The notes beneath the pieces are model-generated. The model did no database searches. It was not told the DNA's origin and saw only the letters and a program-made list of their open reading frames with translations. The translations under genes and the position numbers were made by a program. Shown here piece by piece: positions 53,875-61,942 of a stretch of DNA of 64,000 nt. The stretch is from the NCBI GenBank assembly GCA_002345675.1, contig DDWL01000026.1, positions 1 to 64,000 on the forward strand, given 5' to 3'. This DNA is from Bacteroidales bacterium UBA2287 (lineage in GTDB: Bacteria; Bacteroidota; Bacteroidia; Bacteroidales; Tenuifilaceae). How positions within the stretch are numbered: position 1 is the first letter of the stretch; each line of letters begins with the position of its first letter.

Positions 53875-53995
53875 TTTTGAGTTTTATTAATGTTAATATT
53901 TTATCAAATATAAGTTTACTGATTTAATATCCCCTAAAAGAGCTCTTTTTTTAATCAAAAGAACTGCAACTTGTCAATACGTTTTTATATCAAAC

Positions 53996-54242
53996 AACGG
54001 CTCAATTAATCAGGTAGTTACAAAAGATATTAAGTCAATATTTAATTCTAGTACATCAAAGTTTTAAAGCCGTTATAGTCAATATTTCACTTGCTTTCGG
54101 GCAACTTGGGAGAATATCAAAAAACGGCTCAATTAATCAGGTAGTTACAAAAGCAATTAAGCCTATATTTTATTGTAATACATCAAAGCTTTCAATCCGT
54201 TATAGTCAATATTTCACTTGCTTTAGGGCAAGTTGGGAGAAT
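53996..54242. repeat. Tandem ~120-bp direct repeat (possible recombination sites)
   Basis: Within the 428-base gap 53875-54302. Two copies, 53996-54115 and 54123-54242, about 85-90% identical, separated by seven bases. Each starts AACGGCTCAATTAATC and ends GTTGGGAGAAT or similar. In copy 1 AACGGCT (53996-54002) pairs with AGCCGTT (54068-54074), so it can form a long hairpin. GCGCATAAC follows at 54244. Function unknown. The remainder of the gap is AT-rich with no gene seen. Confidence 0.75.
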
Positions 54243-54302
54243 TGCGCATAACTAACCTGCAACCATACATACGCACTGATTTGCACAGGGTATAGGCTAG
54301 GT

Positions 54303-55286
54303 TTAACTTTTTTCCTTTGAATCAACCAGCACTTTTGCCTCTTTGGTTTTTACTTCCTCTGGTAGTTTTATACGGCTTAGAATGAAAGCCAACACCAGCC
54401 CGCTTAGCATTTGCCAAATGCCCCACCAGGCAGCCATAAAAGCCATTCCTCCGTTACCGCCAAAGAGTTTGGGGTTAAAGATGAGGATTAGCGCTAATCC
54501 CGAATTCTGAATGCCAGTTTCAATGCTTAGTGTTCGCCTGTCGGCACGCGAAACTTTTCCAATTGTACCAACTAAAAATCCTGTAAATAGTGTTTGTGCA
54601 TTAAGCAGTAGGACTATAAATCCTATAACTAGTATTGAACTACCAAAGTGCTCTAAATTGGCGAATAGAGCGCCAAAAATGAATACTAGGTAAAGTACAA
54701 TAGAGCTAATTTTGATGGGTTTAAGGTACTTAGCTGTAAACTCGGGGAATCGATTTCCTACCCACATGCCAACTATTAAAGGTAGCCCTAGTAGTATAAA
54801 TACGGTTTGGGCCATTAGCCAAAAATCAATTTCGATGGGAATATTAAGGTGTAAAGCTCTTTCGGAAAATTCGGTGTAAAGGTTTCCGTAAATGGAGTAG
54901 TTTAAGGGGGTAAGTAGGGTTGCCGAAAGAGTTGCTGCAGCGGTTAAGCTAACCGACAGAGCCACATTGGCCTTTGAAAGGGAAGATATAAAGTTTGAAA
55001 TATTTCCACCAGGGCAAGCTGCAATTAGTATCATTCCCATGGCAACCGAAGCGGGAGGACGAAGAATTATAACCAGTAAAAATGTAAGTGCGGGGAGCGC
55101 TATGAACTGAGCACCAAAACCAAGAATAAACGATTTTGGAAAGTTCAGAATGTTTCGGAAATGCTGCACCTTAATTTCCAGAGCTACTCCAAACATAATA
55201 ACGGCGAGGGTAATATTCATAAACACTAACCCACCCTCCGAAAAGTTCAATTTAACCGCATCAATTCCTTTAAGCATTTCGTACAT
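54303..55286 (-). CDS. Bile acid:sodium symporter family (BASS/ASBT) transporter
   Basis: 327 aa with about nine to ten membrane helices. Family motifs: GVALEIKVQHFRNILNFPKS, ILIAACPGGNISNFISSLSKANVALSVSLTAAATL, where PGGNxSN is the cation site, and IETGIQNSGLALILI. Organic-anion or acid importer driven by sodium in relatives; substrate unknown. Standalone gene. Confidence 0.9.
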   Translation of the reverse strand: MYEMLKGIDAVKLNFSEGGLVFMNITLAVIMFGVALEIKVQHFRNILNFPKSFILGFGAQFIALPALTFLLVIILRPPASVAMGMILIAACPGGNISNFISSLSKANVALSVSLTAAATLSATLLTPLNYSIYGNLYTEFSERALHLNIPIEIDFWLMAQTVFILLGLPLIVGMWVGNRFPEFTAKYLKPIKISSIVLYLVFIFGALFANLEHFGSSILVIGFIVLLLNAQTLFTGFLVGTIGKVSRADRRTLSIETGIQNSGLALILIFNPKLFGGNGGMAFMAAWWGIWQMLSGLVLAFILSRIKLPEEVKTKEAKVLVDSKEKS

Positions 55287-55396
55287 GGGAAAGAATTTTG
55301 ATTCGGGTAAATTTATGAAAATTAAGCAAACCTTAACCCTTTACAAGGGATTAAAATAGAATGCAATTCGTGCAAAAAGACCTTTCGTAAACAAGA

Positions 55397-56113
55397 TTAA
55401 ACAAACCCTCTCTCCTTTTTAATTTTCTCGTAGGCTTGGTTTACTTTTTTAAATTTCTCCTCAGCAGCTGTGCGAATGTCGTCGCCTAAATGACCTACTT
55501 TATCGGGATGATGCTTTAGCGCCATGCTGCGGTATGCCTTTTTAATTTCGTCGTTTGTAGCCGAAGGCTCAATTTCGAGAACTTTATAGTAGGCTTCGGT
55601 ACTATCGATGAACATTGAACGAACCGAATCGAAATCCTTAGTAGAAATGCCCAAATACTCAGCAATTCGAGTGATTACATCAACCTCGCTTTTACTAATT
55701 TCACCATCGGCATTGGCAATGCCAAAAAGGAAGTGAAGAACCTGTAGCCGCGATGGGTAATCCATGTTGTCGCGAATTTGATTGCAAACATCCCTTAAAG
55801 GCACATTTTGCTTTAAAATATCGCGAAGCAGCACAAGAGCTTCGGTTGCAGCCTCTTGTCCAAACGATTTTATTAAAAACGCCTTAACGTAGTCGAGTTC
55901 AGCTTTTAGTACCTTGCCGTCGGCCTTCATTACCTCGGCAAAAAGCACGAGCAAACTTACCATAAAACTATTTCGACCCGTTTGACCTGTTGTAATCGAC
56001 ATTTGGGAACTATCGATAATTGACCCTAATGCAAATCCAATAATTCCACCAATAGGACCTAGGAATGCCCACCCTAGTCCTCCTGCAATCCATTTTCCGT
56101 ACTTTGTTGCCAT
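55397..56113 (-). CDS. TerB / DnaJ (DjlA-like) membrane co-chaperone
   Basis: 238 aa. N-terminal glycine-rich membrane segment (GKWIAGGLGWAFLGPIGGIIGFALGSIID, 4-32), a TerB-like helical domain (about 45-155), then a J-domain (165-235, YYKVLEIEPSATNDEIKKAYRSMALKHHPDKVGHL, with HPD). Order matches DjlA proteins, co-chaperones for DnaK at the inner membrane. No cognate gene adjacent. Confidence 0.88.
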   Translation of the reverse strand: MATKYGKWIAGGLGWAFLGPIGGIIGFALGSIIDSSQMSITTGQTGRNSFMVSLLVLFAEVMKADGKVLKAELDYVKAFLIKSFGQEAATEALVLLRDILKQNVPLRDVCNQIRDNMDYPSRLQVLHFLFGIANADGEISKSEVDVITRIAEYLGISTKDFDSVRSMFIDSTEAYYKVLEIEPSATNDEIKKAYRSMALKHHPDKVGHLGDDIRTAAEEKFKKVNQAYEKIKKERGFV

Positions 56114-56140
56114 ATTTTTTTATTCTAAAATTAAAGTATA

Positions 56141-56337
56141 CAGTTCTCAGTCAGCAGACGTCAGTCAGCAGTCAGCAGTCAGCAGTCTTCAGTTCTCAGT
56201 TCTCGGTTCTCAGTCCCCCCTATTCCAGATAGCCATCGTGATATCGGGGTTCGGTCTCCCGACTTCCGACTTCCGACTTCCGACTCAATCAACCAATCAA
56301 CCAATTAACTAATTTTACACTGAGCGAAGTCGAAGTG
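56141..56337. repeat. Cluster of four intergenic repeat types
   Basis: Holds (a) runs of CAGTCAGCAGT and CAGTTCTC from 56141 to 56214, (b) a degenerate copy (56217-56249) of the nested palindrome seen at 24780-24812, (c) three GACTTCC units (56261-56281) and two CAATCAAC units from 56286, and (d) the palindromic word CACTGAGCGAAGTCGAAGTG (56318-56337). No gene or terminator was found in the 247-base gap. Confidence 0.8.
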
Positions 56338-56360
56338 CAACTAGTTAACTCAATAACCAG

Positions 56361-56939
56361 TTAACCTAAAACCCCAACAACCTCCAAAACCTGTGGTAAC
56401 AGTAACGTTTCGGCTGAATTGTAAATGCGAAAATCGCAAAGAGCCTTTAGATCCTCCTCGTTCATTTGATTCGCCATTCGATGTTTTACAGCGTCAATTC
56501 CAACTCCGTCGCGAGTGGTTACCCACTTTACTCGTTGCTCCAGCGGAGCAAAAACGCCAATAACCTTGTCGAGGTGCTTATTTGCTCCACTTTCGAAAAT
56601 AATTGCGGCTTCCTTAAAAACAACCGAATGTTGCGAGTGCTTTTCGCACCATCGAGCAAAGTGTTCAAAAACAAGAGGATGAATCACCTCGTTAACTTGT
56701 CTTAATAGTTCTGGACTTTCGAAAATAACACTTGCAACCTTTTTGGAATTAAGCTTACCATTAATATAAATGTCGTTGCCAAAAAGTTTTTTATAAACGC
56801 TAATGGCTTTTAAATTTGTATTAATAATGAATTTAGCCTCTTTGTCGGCATGGTAAACTGGGTAACCCATTGCCTCAAGAATGCTGCAAACGAGCGACTT
56901 TCCGCTGCCAATTCCTCCTGTTACTCCAACCCGTAGCAT
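56361..56939 (-). CDS. coaE: Dephospho-CoA kinase CoaE
   Basis: 192 aa P-loop kinase: VGVTGGIGSGKSLVCSILEAMGYPVYHAD (Walker A, DxD-like lid region), then INEVIHPLVFEHFARW and VFKEAAIIFESGANKHLD. Performs the last step of coenzyme A biosynthesis. The stop and start with ybbR are directly adjacent (56939/56940). Confidence 0.94.
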   Translation of the reverse strand: MLRVGVTGGIGSGKSLVCSILEAMGYPVYHADKEAKFIINTNLKAISVYKKLFGNDIYINGKLNSKKVASVIFESPELLRQVNEVIHPLVFEHFARWCEKHSQHSVVFKEAAIIFESGANKHLDKVIGVFAPLEQRVKWVTTRDGVGIDAVKHRMANQMNEEDLKALCDFRIYNSAETLLLPQVLEVVGVLG

Positions 56940-57959
56940 TTACTTTTTTTCGAGGTAAAACTCAATGGTTTTCGGATTAAAATCGACTATCGACACATTT
57001 TCGGGAATCGATTTTAGTTCGACCCGAACCTTGTTCCTCTGAAAGGTTGATATGTCGGCAAGGTTTACCATAGCAGAAAACGAGTGAGGTTTTACTTCCG
57101 ATGCTTTTCCAATGGGAACGTTTACCCTCATTTTTATGCTTGGCGGAAGGAGGATTATGCCTACACCCTCGTCTAAGTTAGCAGTAGTAATAGGAATATC
57201 GAGAACCACCTCTGTAAATTTTTCGGCAGGAATGGTAATGTCAACCTTTCGGTGCGAAAAACCAACCTGCTTAAGGGGTATAAGGTTTAAACTTTTACTC
57301 GCAGTGGCGCTAATGTTTACAAACAATTTTTGCTGTGTATAAACCTCGTTTACAGTGTCGATTACTGCCTTTGGACCAGTGATGACAATACTGTCGGGGT
57401 TGCATATAATTTTGCCCGAAAGCATGTGCTGGCGCTGAAAGTCGACTTTAATATTCGGAATAACCTTAACCTTTTTTCGAATCAAATCGGAAAACTCGAA
57501 GAATAGCGAATCGGGAAAAATTGACACGAGCTGAATATCGCTGCTAAGCTGCGAAGAGACTGCGCCTCGAGCTCGAGAGGTAAGTATATACGTTTTTTCT
57601 TTCGAGCCCCCCATTTCCATTAAAGCAAAGGAGTTTATATCTATTACAATTGGCGAAAGGCTTGTGGCTAAATTAAACCTAATGAGCGAGTAGCCAAATC
57701 CGCTAACTTTTAGGGTAATGCTTTTGGGTGGAGTTCCCACCATTATTTTATTTCGGGGAGGATTTACAAACGTAACGGGGTATTCAACTTCGGTAACATA
57801 GTCGTTATTTAGCTTATTTAAGTACCAAAGAACTAATGATATTACCAAAAAGAATGAGAATACCGCTATGCGAAGGTTTAGCCGAGCCTTATCGCGATGT
57901 AAAAGGGTATTGAACTGCTTAAGTAAAGTTGAATCCACTTTGTAGCTTTTATTTAGCAA
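56940..57959 (-). CDS. YbbR-like domain protein
   Basis: 339 aa. One N-terminal TM (about 28-47) and two or more YbbR repeats, with the motif IVITGPKAVIDTVNEVYTQQ and YPVTFVNPPRNKIMVGTPPKSITLKVSG. Probably periplasmic. In Bacillus the family regulates cyclic-di-AMP synthase, which is not nearby here. Upstream of and in one direction with coaE. Confidence 0.85.
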   Translation of the reverse strand: MLNKSYKVDSTLLKQFNTLLHRDKARLNLRIAVFSFFLVISLVLWYLNKLNNDYVTEVEYPVTFVNPPRNKIMVGTPPKSITLKVSGFGYSLIRFNLATSLSPIVIDINSFALMEMGGSKEKTYILTSRARGAVSSQLSSDIQLVSIFPDSLFFEFSDLIRKKVKVIPNIKVDFQRQHMLSGKIICNPDSIVITGPKAVIDTVNEVYTQQKLFVNISATASKSLNLIPLKQVGFSHRKVDITIPAEKFTEVVLDIPITTANLDEGVGIILLPPSIKMRVNVPIGKASEVKPHSFSAMVNLADISTFQRNKVRVELKSIPENVSIVDFNPKTIEFYLEKK

Positions 57960-58028
57960 CCTTTATAAAAACGAAACAGAGCACAAATTACTATTGTAGT
58001 TAGTGCTCTGTAAAGGTATGCAAAAAAA

Positions 58029-58340
58029 CTATTTCTGCTGCAAATCGCTCGAATCGCGTACAATTGCCGATTTTATAACCCTAATACGAGTATTATCGTC
58101 AACCTCAATAACTGCATGGTCTTCCTTTACGTCGAAAATTTTACCCATAATTCCGCCAGCAACTACAACCTTATCGCCCTTTGAAAGTGATTCCTGAAAT
58201 TTGCGAAGTTCCTTTTGGCGTTTCATTTGTGGACGAATCATGAAAAAGTAAAAAACTACGACCATGAGACCCATCATAATAAAGAAATTAAGGTTCATGC
58301 CTTGTGCTTGCTGCTGTAACATTACGAAAAGTGTGTTCAT
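58029..58340 (-). CDS. yajC: Preprotein translocase subunit YajC
   Basis: 103 aa. One TM (about 20-40, FFIMMGLMVVVFYFFMIRPQMKRQKELRKFQ) followed by GDKVVVAGGIMGKIFDVKEDHAVIEVDDNTRIRVIKSAIV, the standard YajC signature. Part of the Sec-DF-YajC accessory complex at the inner membrane. In series with the DUF1573 gene. Confidence 0.95.
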   Translation of the reverse strand: MNTLFVMLQQQAQGMNLNFFIMMGLMVVVFYFFMIRPQMKRQKELRKFQESLSKGDKVVVAGGIMGKIFDVKEDHAVIEVDDNTRIRVIKSAIVRDSSDLQQK

Positions 58341-58364
58341 GTTTTTACAATTTTAAGTGATTTA

Positions 58365-58811
58365 CTATTTAACTACTACATTTGCCTTTATGGTAACCGA
58401 TTTCTCGGAAATACTGTCGTTTGTTCGTAAAGTAACATCTTTATACTGAATTCCTCGCCACCCAGCACTTTCAAAATTAACCTCGAGAAATGCCTCTTCG
58501 TTAGGGCTTAGCACCTCTTTGCTAACCTTTGTTTTTGTGCATCCGCACGAAGGAATTACATGTTTTATTACCAACGGTATATTGCCTATGTTCCTAAACC
58601 TAAACGAAGTTGAAACCACTTCGCCTTGCACCAATGAGCCAAAATCGAAGAAATCTTCGACAAACTGCAACTCAGCAAACTTTTTGGAACTACTATCGGC
58701 ACTTTGTGTTGAAGTGGGAAAATTATTGACTTCCCTTTTTTCATTATTCCTGCACGAAAAAGTTGCAGCTAACAAAAGCGAAAAAATAAGTATGGTGTAA
58801 TACTTCTGCAT
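58365..58811 (-). CDS. DUF1573 lipoprotein
   Basis: 148 aa with lipobox (LLLAATFSCRNNEK). The DUF1573 core FDFGSLVQGEVVSTSFRFRNIGNIPLVIKHVIPSCGCTKTKVSKEVLSPNEEAFLEVNFESAGWRG is an Ig-like domain with CGCT. Function unknown, frequent in Bacteroidota and near secretion genes. Sits 24 bases upstream of yajC. Confidence 0.9.
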   Translation of the reverse strand: MQKYYTILIFSLLLAATFSCRNNEKREVNNFPTSTQSADSSSKKFAELQFVEDFFDFGSLVQGEVVSTSFRFRNIGNIPLVIKHVIPSCGCTKTKVSKEVLSPNEEAFLEVNFESAGWRGIQYKDVTLRTNDSISEKSVTIKANVVVK

Positions 58812-58820
58812 TTAGCATTA

Positions 58821-59789
58821 CTATTCGTTTGTTGAGCCTTCTTCTTCGCCAAGCAAACCCCTTCCCTGTTTATTAACTTTGTTCTCGCTCTTAAGCTTTG
58901 CAATAATTTTATCGAGAACTCCATTTATAAAGTTGCTACTTTGCTCGGTGCTATAGCACTTGCTTAGCTCAATGTACTCGTTTAGGCTAACCTTAACAGG
59001 AATGGTAGGGAACTCCATAACCTCGGTTAGCGCCATTTCCATAATAAGTATATCCATGCTGGCAATACGTTCAACCTCCCAGTTAACCGTATACTCATCG
59101 ATTAGCTTAACGTTTTCGGTGTGATTTATAATTGTACGGCGAATAAGCCTACGAGCAAACTCCTCGTCGTCGTCGTCCTTAAACATTGGCGGAGTAGTAA
59201 AGTTTGCCGACTGGTTTTCGGTTAGCTTTTTAATGGTTTTGCAAACCATTCCTACTATAAATTCAATGTCGTCGACCCAAAATATGCTTTGCTCCTCGAG
59301 GCACTGCTCAAAATCTTCGAAGTCGTAAAGTTCTTTTGTTAGTATATGAACCAGCAGCTGACGATCGGCAGCAAAGCTTTGCTCGTCGCTACTCATGTAC
59401 TTTTCGAAGTAGTCCGAAGCAGCTATTTTTTGGTAAAGTTTACGAACAAACTCGGGGTAATTAACCCAGCTGATTTTCTGCTTTTTAAGATACTCTTTTA
59501 GGTATTTGTTCTCGTCAATAAGCTTAATAACTTGGTTATCCAGAAACCGAGTATTGGGGTTTAAATCCTCGGAGGTTGGTACCATTTTTTGCCTTGCCAA
59601 TTGTATTCGGCTATCGGAGTAATCGCGAAGTTCGATAAGCAGTTGAAAGAGGTAATGGTATAGGTCGTATGCCTTTGAAATGCTATGAAACAAATCGTTT
59701 TCGGCTTTCGAAATTGAATCGTTTTCCCCTCTAAAATGCGCAAACAGAATCTGCAGGGCTTTAACTCGGATTAATCGGCGACTTATCAT
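58821..59789 (-). CDS. nusB: Transcription antitermination factor NusB
   Basis: 322 aa from MISRRLIRVKALQILFAHFRG, the conserved NusB start; the extension to 59834 is unlikely. The C-terminal NusB domain (ELRDYS..., then NWEVERIASMDILIMEMALTEVMEFPTIPVKVSLNEYIELSKCYSTEQSSNFINGVLDKI) is standard. The protein is longer than E. coli NusB (139 aa), as usual in Bacteroidota. Acts with NusE in rRNA antitermination. Confidence 0.93.
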   Translation of the reverse strand: MISRRLIRVKALQILFAHFRGENDSISKAENDLFHSISKAYDLYHYLFQLLIELRDYSDSRIQLARQKMVPTSEDLNPNTRFLDNQVIKLIDENKYLKEYLKKQKISWVNYPEFVRKLYQKIAASDYFEKYMSSDEQSFAADRQLLVHILTKELYDFEDFEQCLEEQSIFWVDDIEFIVGMVCKTIKKLTENQSANFTTPPMFKDDDDEEFARRLIRRTIINHTENVKLIDEYTVNWEVERIASMDILIMEMALTEVMEFPTIPVKVSLNEYIELSKCYSTEQSSNFINGVLDKIIAKLKSENKVNKQGRGLLGEEEGSTNE

Positions 59790-59849
59790 TGTAAGAACGT
59801 AACTGTGCAATAAAATTAGGCTGCAAAGATACACTCAAAAAGGGATACT

Positions 59850-60110
59850 CCAAAATGATTTGTAACATTGTTTGGCTAACAAGCACTCTTTAACGCTTTA
59901 GACTTTTTTAATGTTTAAATGCATTTTAACGACATTGTTTTGTGATTATTCAAATATTTCGAGTTCGTTAGTAAAACTAAATAGCTCACTATGTATTTAG
60001 TTTAATGGCAATTAAGCACACAGCCATGCAACTGTATTTCGAAATGTTGAAACTTTATGATAAAAATGTGGATTTCGAAATGAATTATTTTTTTACTTTT
60101 GGACGGATTT
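59850..60110. other. Intergenic region upstream of the PUR-domain gene
   Basis: AT-rich 347-base gap (59790-60136) between divergent nusB and the PUR-domain gene. Contains two copies of ATTTCGAAATG (60036-60046 and 60072-60082), 36 bases apart, each including the perfect 10-bp palindrome ATTTCGAAAT. A -7-like TACTTTTG lies at 60094-60101. Regulatory role plausible, unproven. Confidence 0.5.
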
Positions 60111-60136
60111 AACCTTTAAAAACAAAACAACTGGTT

Positions 60137-60526
60137 ATGAAGATGGATGGATACGAAAGTAACGACGACTCGCAAAGAGACGAAAGGGAAGATGTTTACT
60201 CGAAAGTAGTAAGAGCAGGTAAAAGAACCTACTTTTTCGATGTTAAATCGACCAAAGGAAACGATTTTTACTTAACAATTACCGAGAGTAAGAAGAGAGC
60301 TGGTCGCGATGGAAAATTCTTTTTCGAGAAACACAAAATTTTCCTTTATAAAGAAGATTTTGAAAAGTTCGAAGAGGGTTTAGCCGAGGTTGTAAACTTT
60401 ATTAAGGAAAAACAGGGCGATTCGTTTTCGTACGAAAGAACCGACAACGCTGAGGTTGATGCTGAAGTTGAAATTCAAAGCGAATTCGCAAAAATCGATT
60501 TCGACGATTTAGGTTCAAGCAACTAA
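60137..60526 (+). CDS. PUR-domain protein (DUF3276, DNA/RNA-binding)
   Basis: 129 aa with MKMDGYESNDDSQRDEREDVYSKVVRAGKRTYFFDVKSTKGNDFYLTITESKKR. This is the bacterial PUR-alpha-like fold (DUF3276) known from Borrelia and Bacteroidota. Single-stranded nucleic-acid binding in characterised homologues. Standalone, preceded by paired ATTTCGAAATG words and followed by a terminator at 60692. Confidence 0.9.
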   Translation: MKMDGYESNDDSQRDEREDVYSKVVRAGKRTYFFDVKSTKGNDFYLTITESKKRAGRDGKFFFEKHKIFLYKEDFEKFEEGLAEVVNFIKEKQGDSFSYERTDNAEVDAEVEIQSEFAKIDFDDLGSSN

Positions 60527-60691
60527 TCCAATAGTTCGGTAAATTTTTATTTCACGCAGAGACGCAAAGACGCATTTGCTTGATTATTAAAACAATAACA
60601 ATACGTACAGTCGTTATACAAAACCTTAACATTCAGACAAATAAAAATATTTAACGGACTATTGTAATCATTATTTTGAAAAAATAGACCT

Positions 60692-60730
60692 AAAAAAACA
60701 GCCCCGATAGCAATCATGGCTGTTTTTTTT
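60692..60730. terminator. Bidirectional terminator between the PUR-domain gene and 60729-61469
   Basis: Stem AAAAAAACAGCC/GGCTGTTTTTTT with a 14-base loop. The T-run serves both converging genes. It overlaps the stop of the minus-strand gene by two bases. Confidence 0.85.
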
Positions 60731-61469
60731 ACTCCTCAATGTCGTATTCGCTTTTGCCCGAAATAATATCGTCAACCTCCTTGTCCGATAGTACCTTAAC
60801 GTTAGTAATTATAAAGTCATCTTTCACAAATGGGGCAAGCGAGTTACACTCGTCAATAGCTGTTTTTATAGGATCTTTAACTGCAACGCTAATGGGTAAT
60901 AGCAGCAAAAAAGCCAAATAGTTATGGTGGTAACTTACGCTCTCGAGCTGCCCATCGGTTTTACCCAATGCCATTTCAATTTCAGAAATTACAAGTCGTT
61001 TTTGAGTTTCGGAGAACTCGGCTTCGCTTTCCGAAAAAATGGCTACAAAGTATCGTAGTTTGCCTTCGCGCCCACCAAGCCCTGTGGAAATAAAAATTTG
61101 ACTCTCGTCCGAAAAAGTTGTTTCGAGCAGCATTCGGCTTTCGAGTTTGGCCATTATTGCCCAATCTCTTAGCTCTGGCTTTGCCAGTGGAACAAATCGC
61201 TCGATAATTCGGTATGCTTCGGGCTTTTCGATGGAGGCAAGGCTAACCAGCAACGACCTTTTGCTCTCGTCGGCAACGCCTTCGTCGTAAAGTTCACTCT
61301 CGGCATTAATTACAGACTCAATGCTTTGGGGTTTCTCTTGGTTTCGCGAAAACTCAAAGTACTCCATTTGCAAGTCCACATCAACCTGATGGTCGAGTAT
61401 ACGAAAGTTATCGGACAGTCCGCCAAGAATATCCTCAATGCGCTGTATTATATGTTCGTCGTTTTCCAC
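60729..61469 (-). CDS. Conserved protein of unknown function
   Basis: 246 aa, no signal peptide or TM. Mainly alpha-helical by composition, acidic ends (IEDILGGLSDNFRILDHQVD, SGKSEYDIEE). The region KPEAYRIIERFVPLAKPELRDWAIMAKLES looks like helical repeats. No family recognised. Confidence 0.65.
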   Translation of the reverse strand: MENDEHIIQRIEDILGGLSDNFRILDHQVDVDLQMEYFEFSRNQEKPQSIESVINAESELYDEGVADESKRSLLVSLASIEKPEAYRIIERFVPLAKPELRDWAIMAKLESRMLLETTFSDESQIFISTGLGGREGKLRYFVAIFSESEAEFSETQKRLVISEIEMALGKTDGQLESVSYHHNYLAFLLLLPISVAVKDPIKTAIDECNSLAPFVKDDFIITNVKVLSDKEVDDIISGKSEYDIEE

Positions 61470-61942
61470 TATGTACTTAATACGTTTAAAGGGCTAATTT
61501 GTTGCTCAACACTTAATTTTGCCTAAGTAAATTAAACATTAACCCGAAATTATCGTTCACAATGTACTAATTTTGAGCGACAGTAATTGTGCTGTCAGTT
61601 TTAAAAATCCCTATAAGTTAGTATTTCACGAGCCAATAATTAGGGGTAAGTTTGCAGCTAAATAAATTTTAACGTGAGTTCGATGAAATTTATCTAAACG
61701 CATTTGGTTTATAAATAAGGGAATAAGGTAAAAACGTTCGAAAATAGTACTTTTACTAAGGTTTTATTGAAGAAAATAAGGTTTTATGTCGTTTTTAAAA
61801 ACCTTTTTCAATTATTTTCAACCTTAGTAACCATAACTTCAAGTCAAAGAAAACCTTATTACATTATTAATCTGCAATTTGATGTTTAGACTTAAATTGA
61901 ATACAGGTTATTAAGTTTTTAATTTCGACATTAAATTTTCAC
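61470..61942. other. Intergenic region before feoAB with an inverted repeat
   Basis: 473 bases between divergent genes. Contains TTACTAAGGTT (61756-61766) and its reverse complement AACCTTAGTAA (61830-61840) around a 63-base insert with further weak pairing. A Fur box could not be discerned. No ORF or RNA gene was recognised. Confidence 0.45.

Noticed and set aside
61750..61845. Riboswitch or Fur box ahead of feoAB
   Set aside because: The long inverted repeat is AT-rich and has no match to a known riboswitch, and no GATAATGATAATCATTATC-like site is visible.
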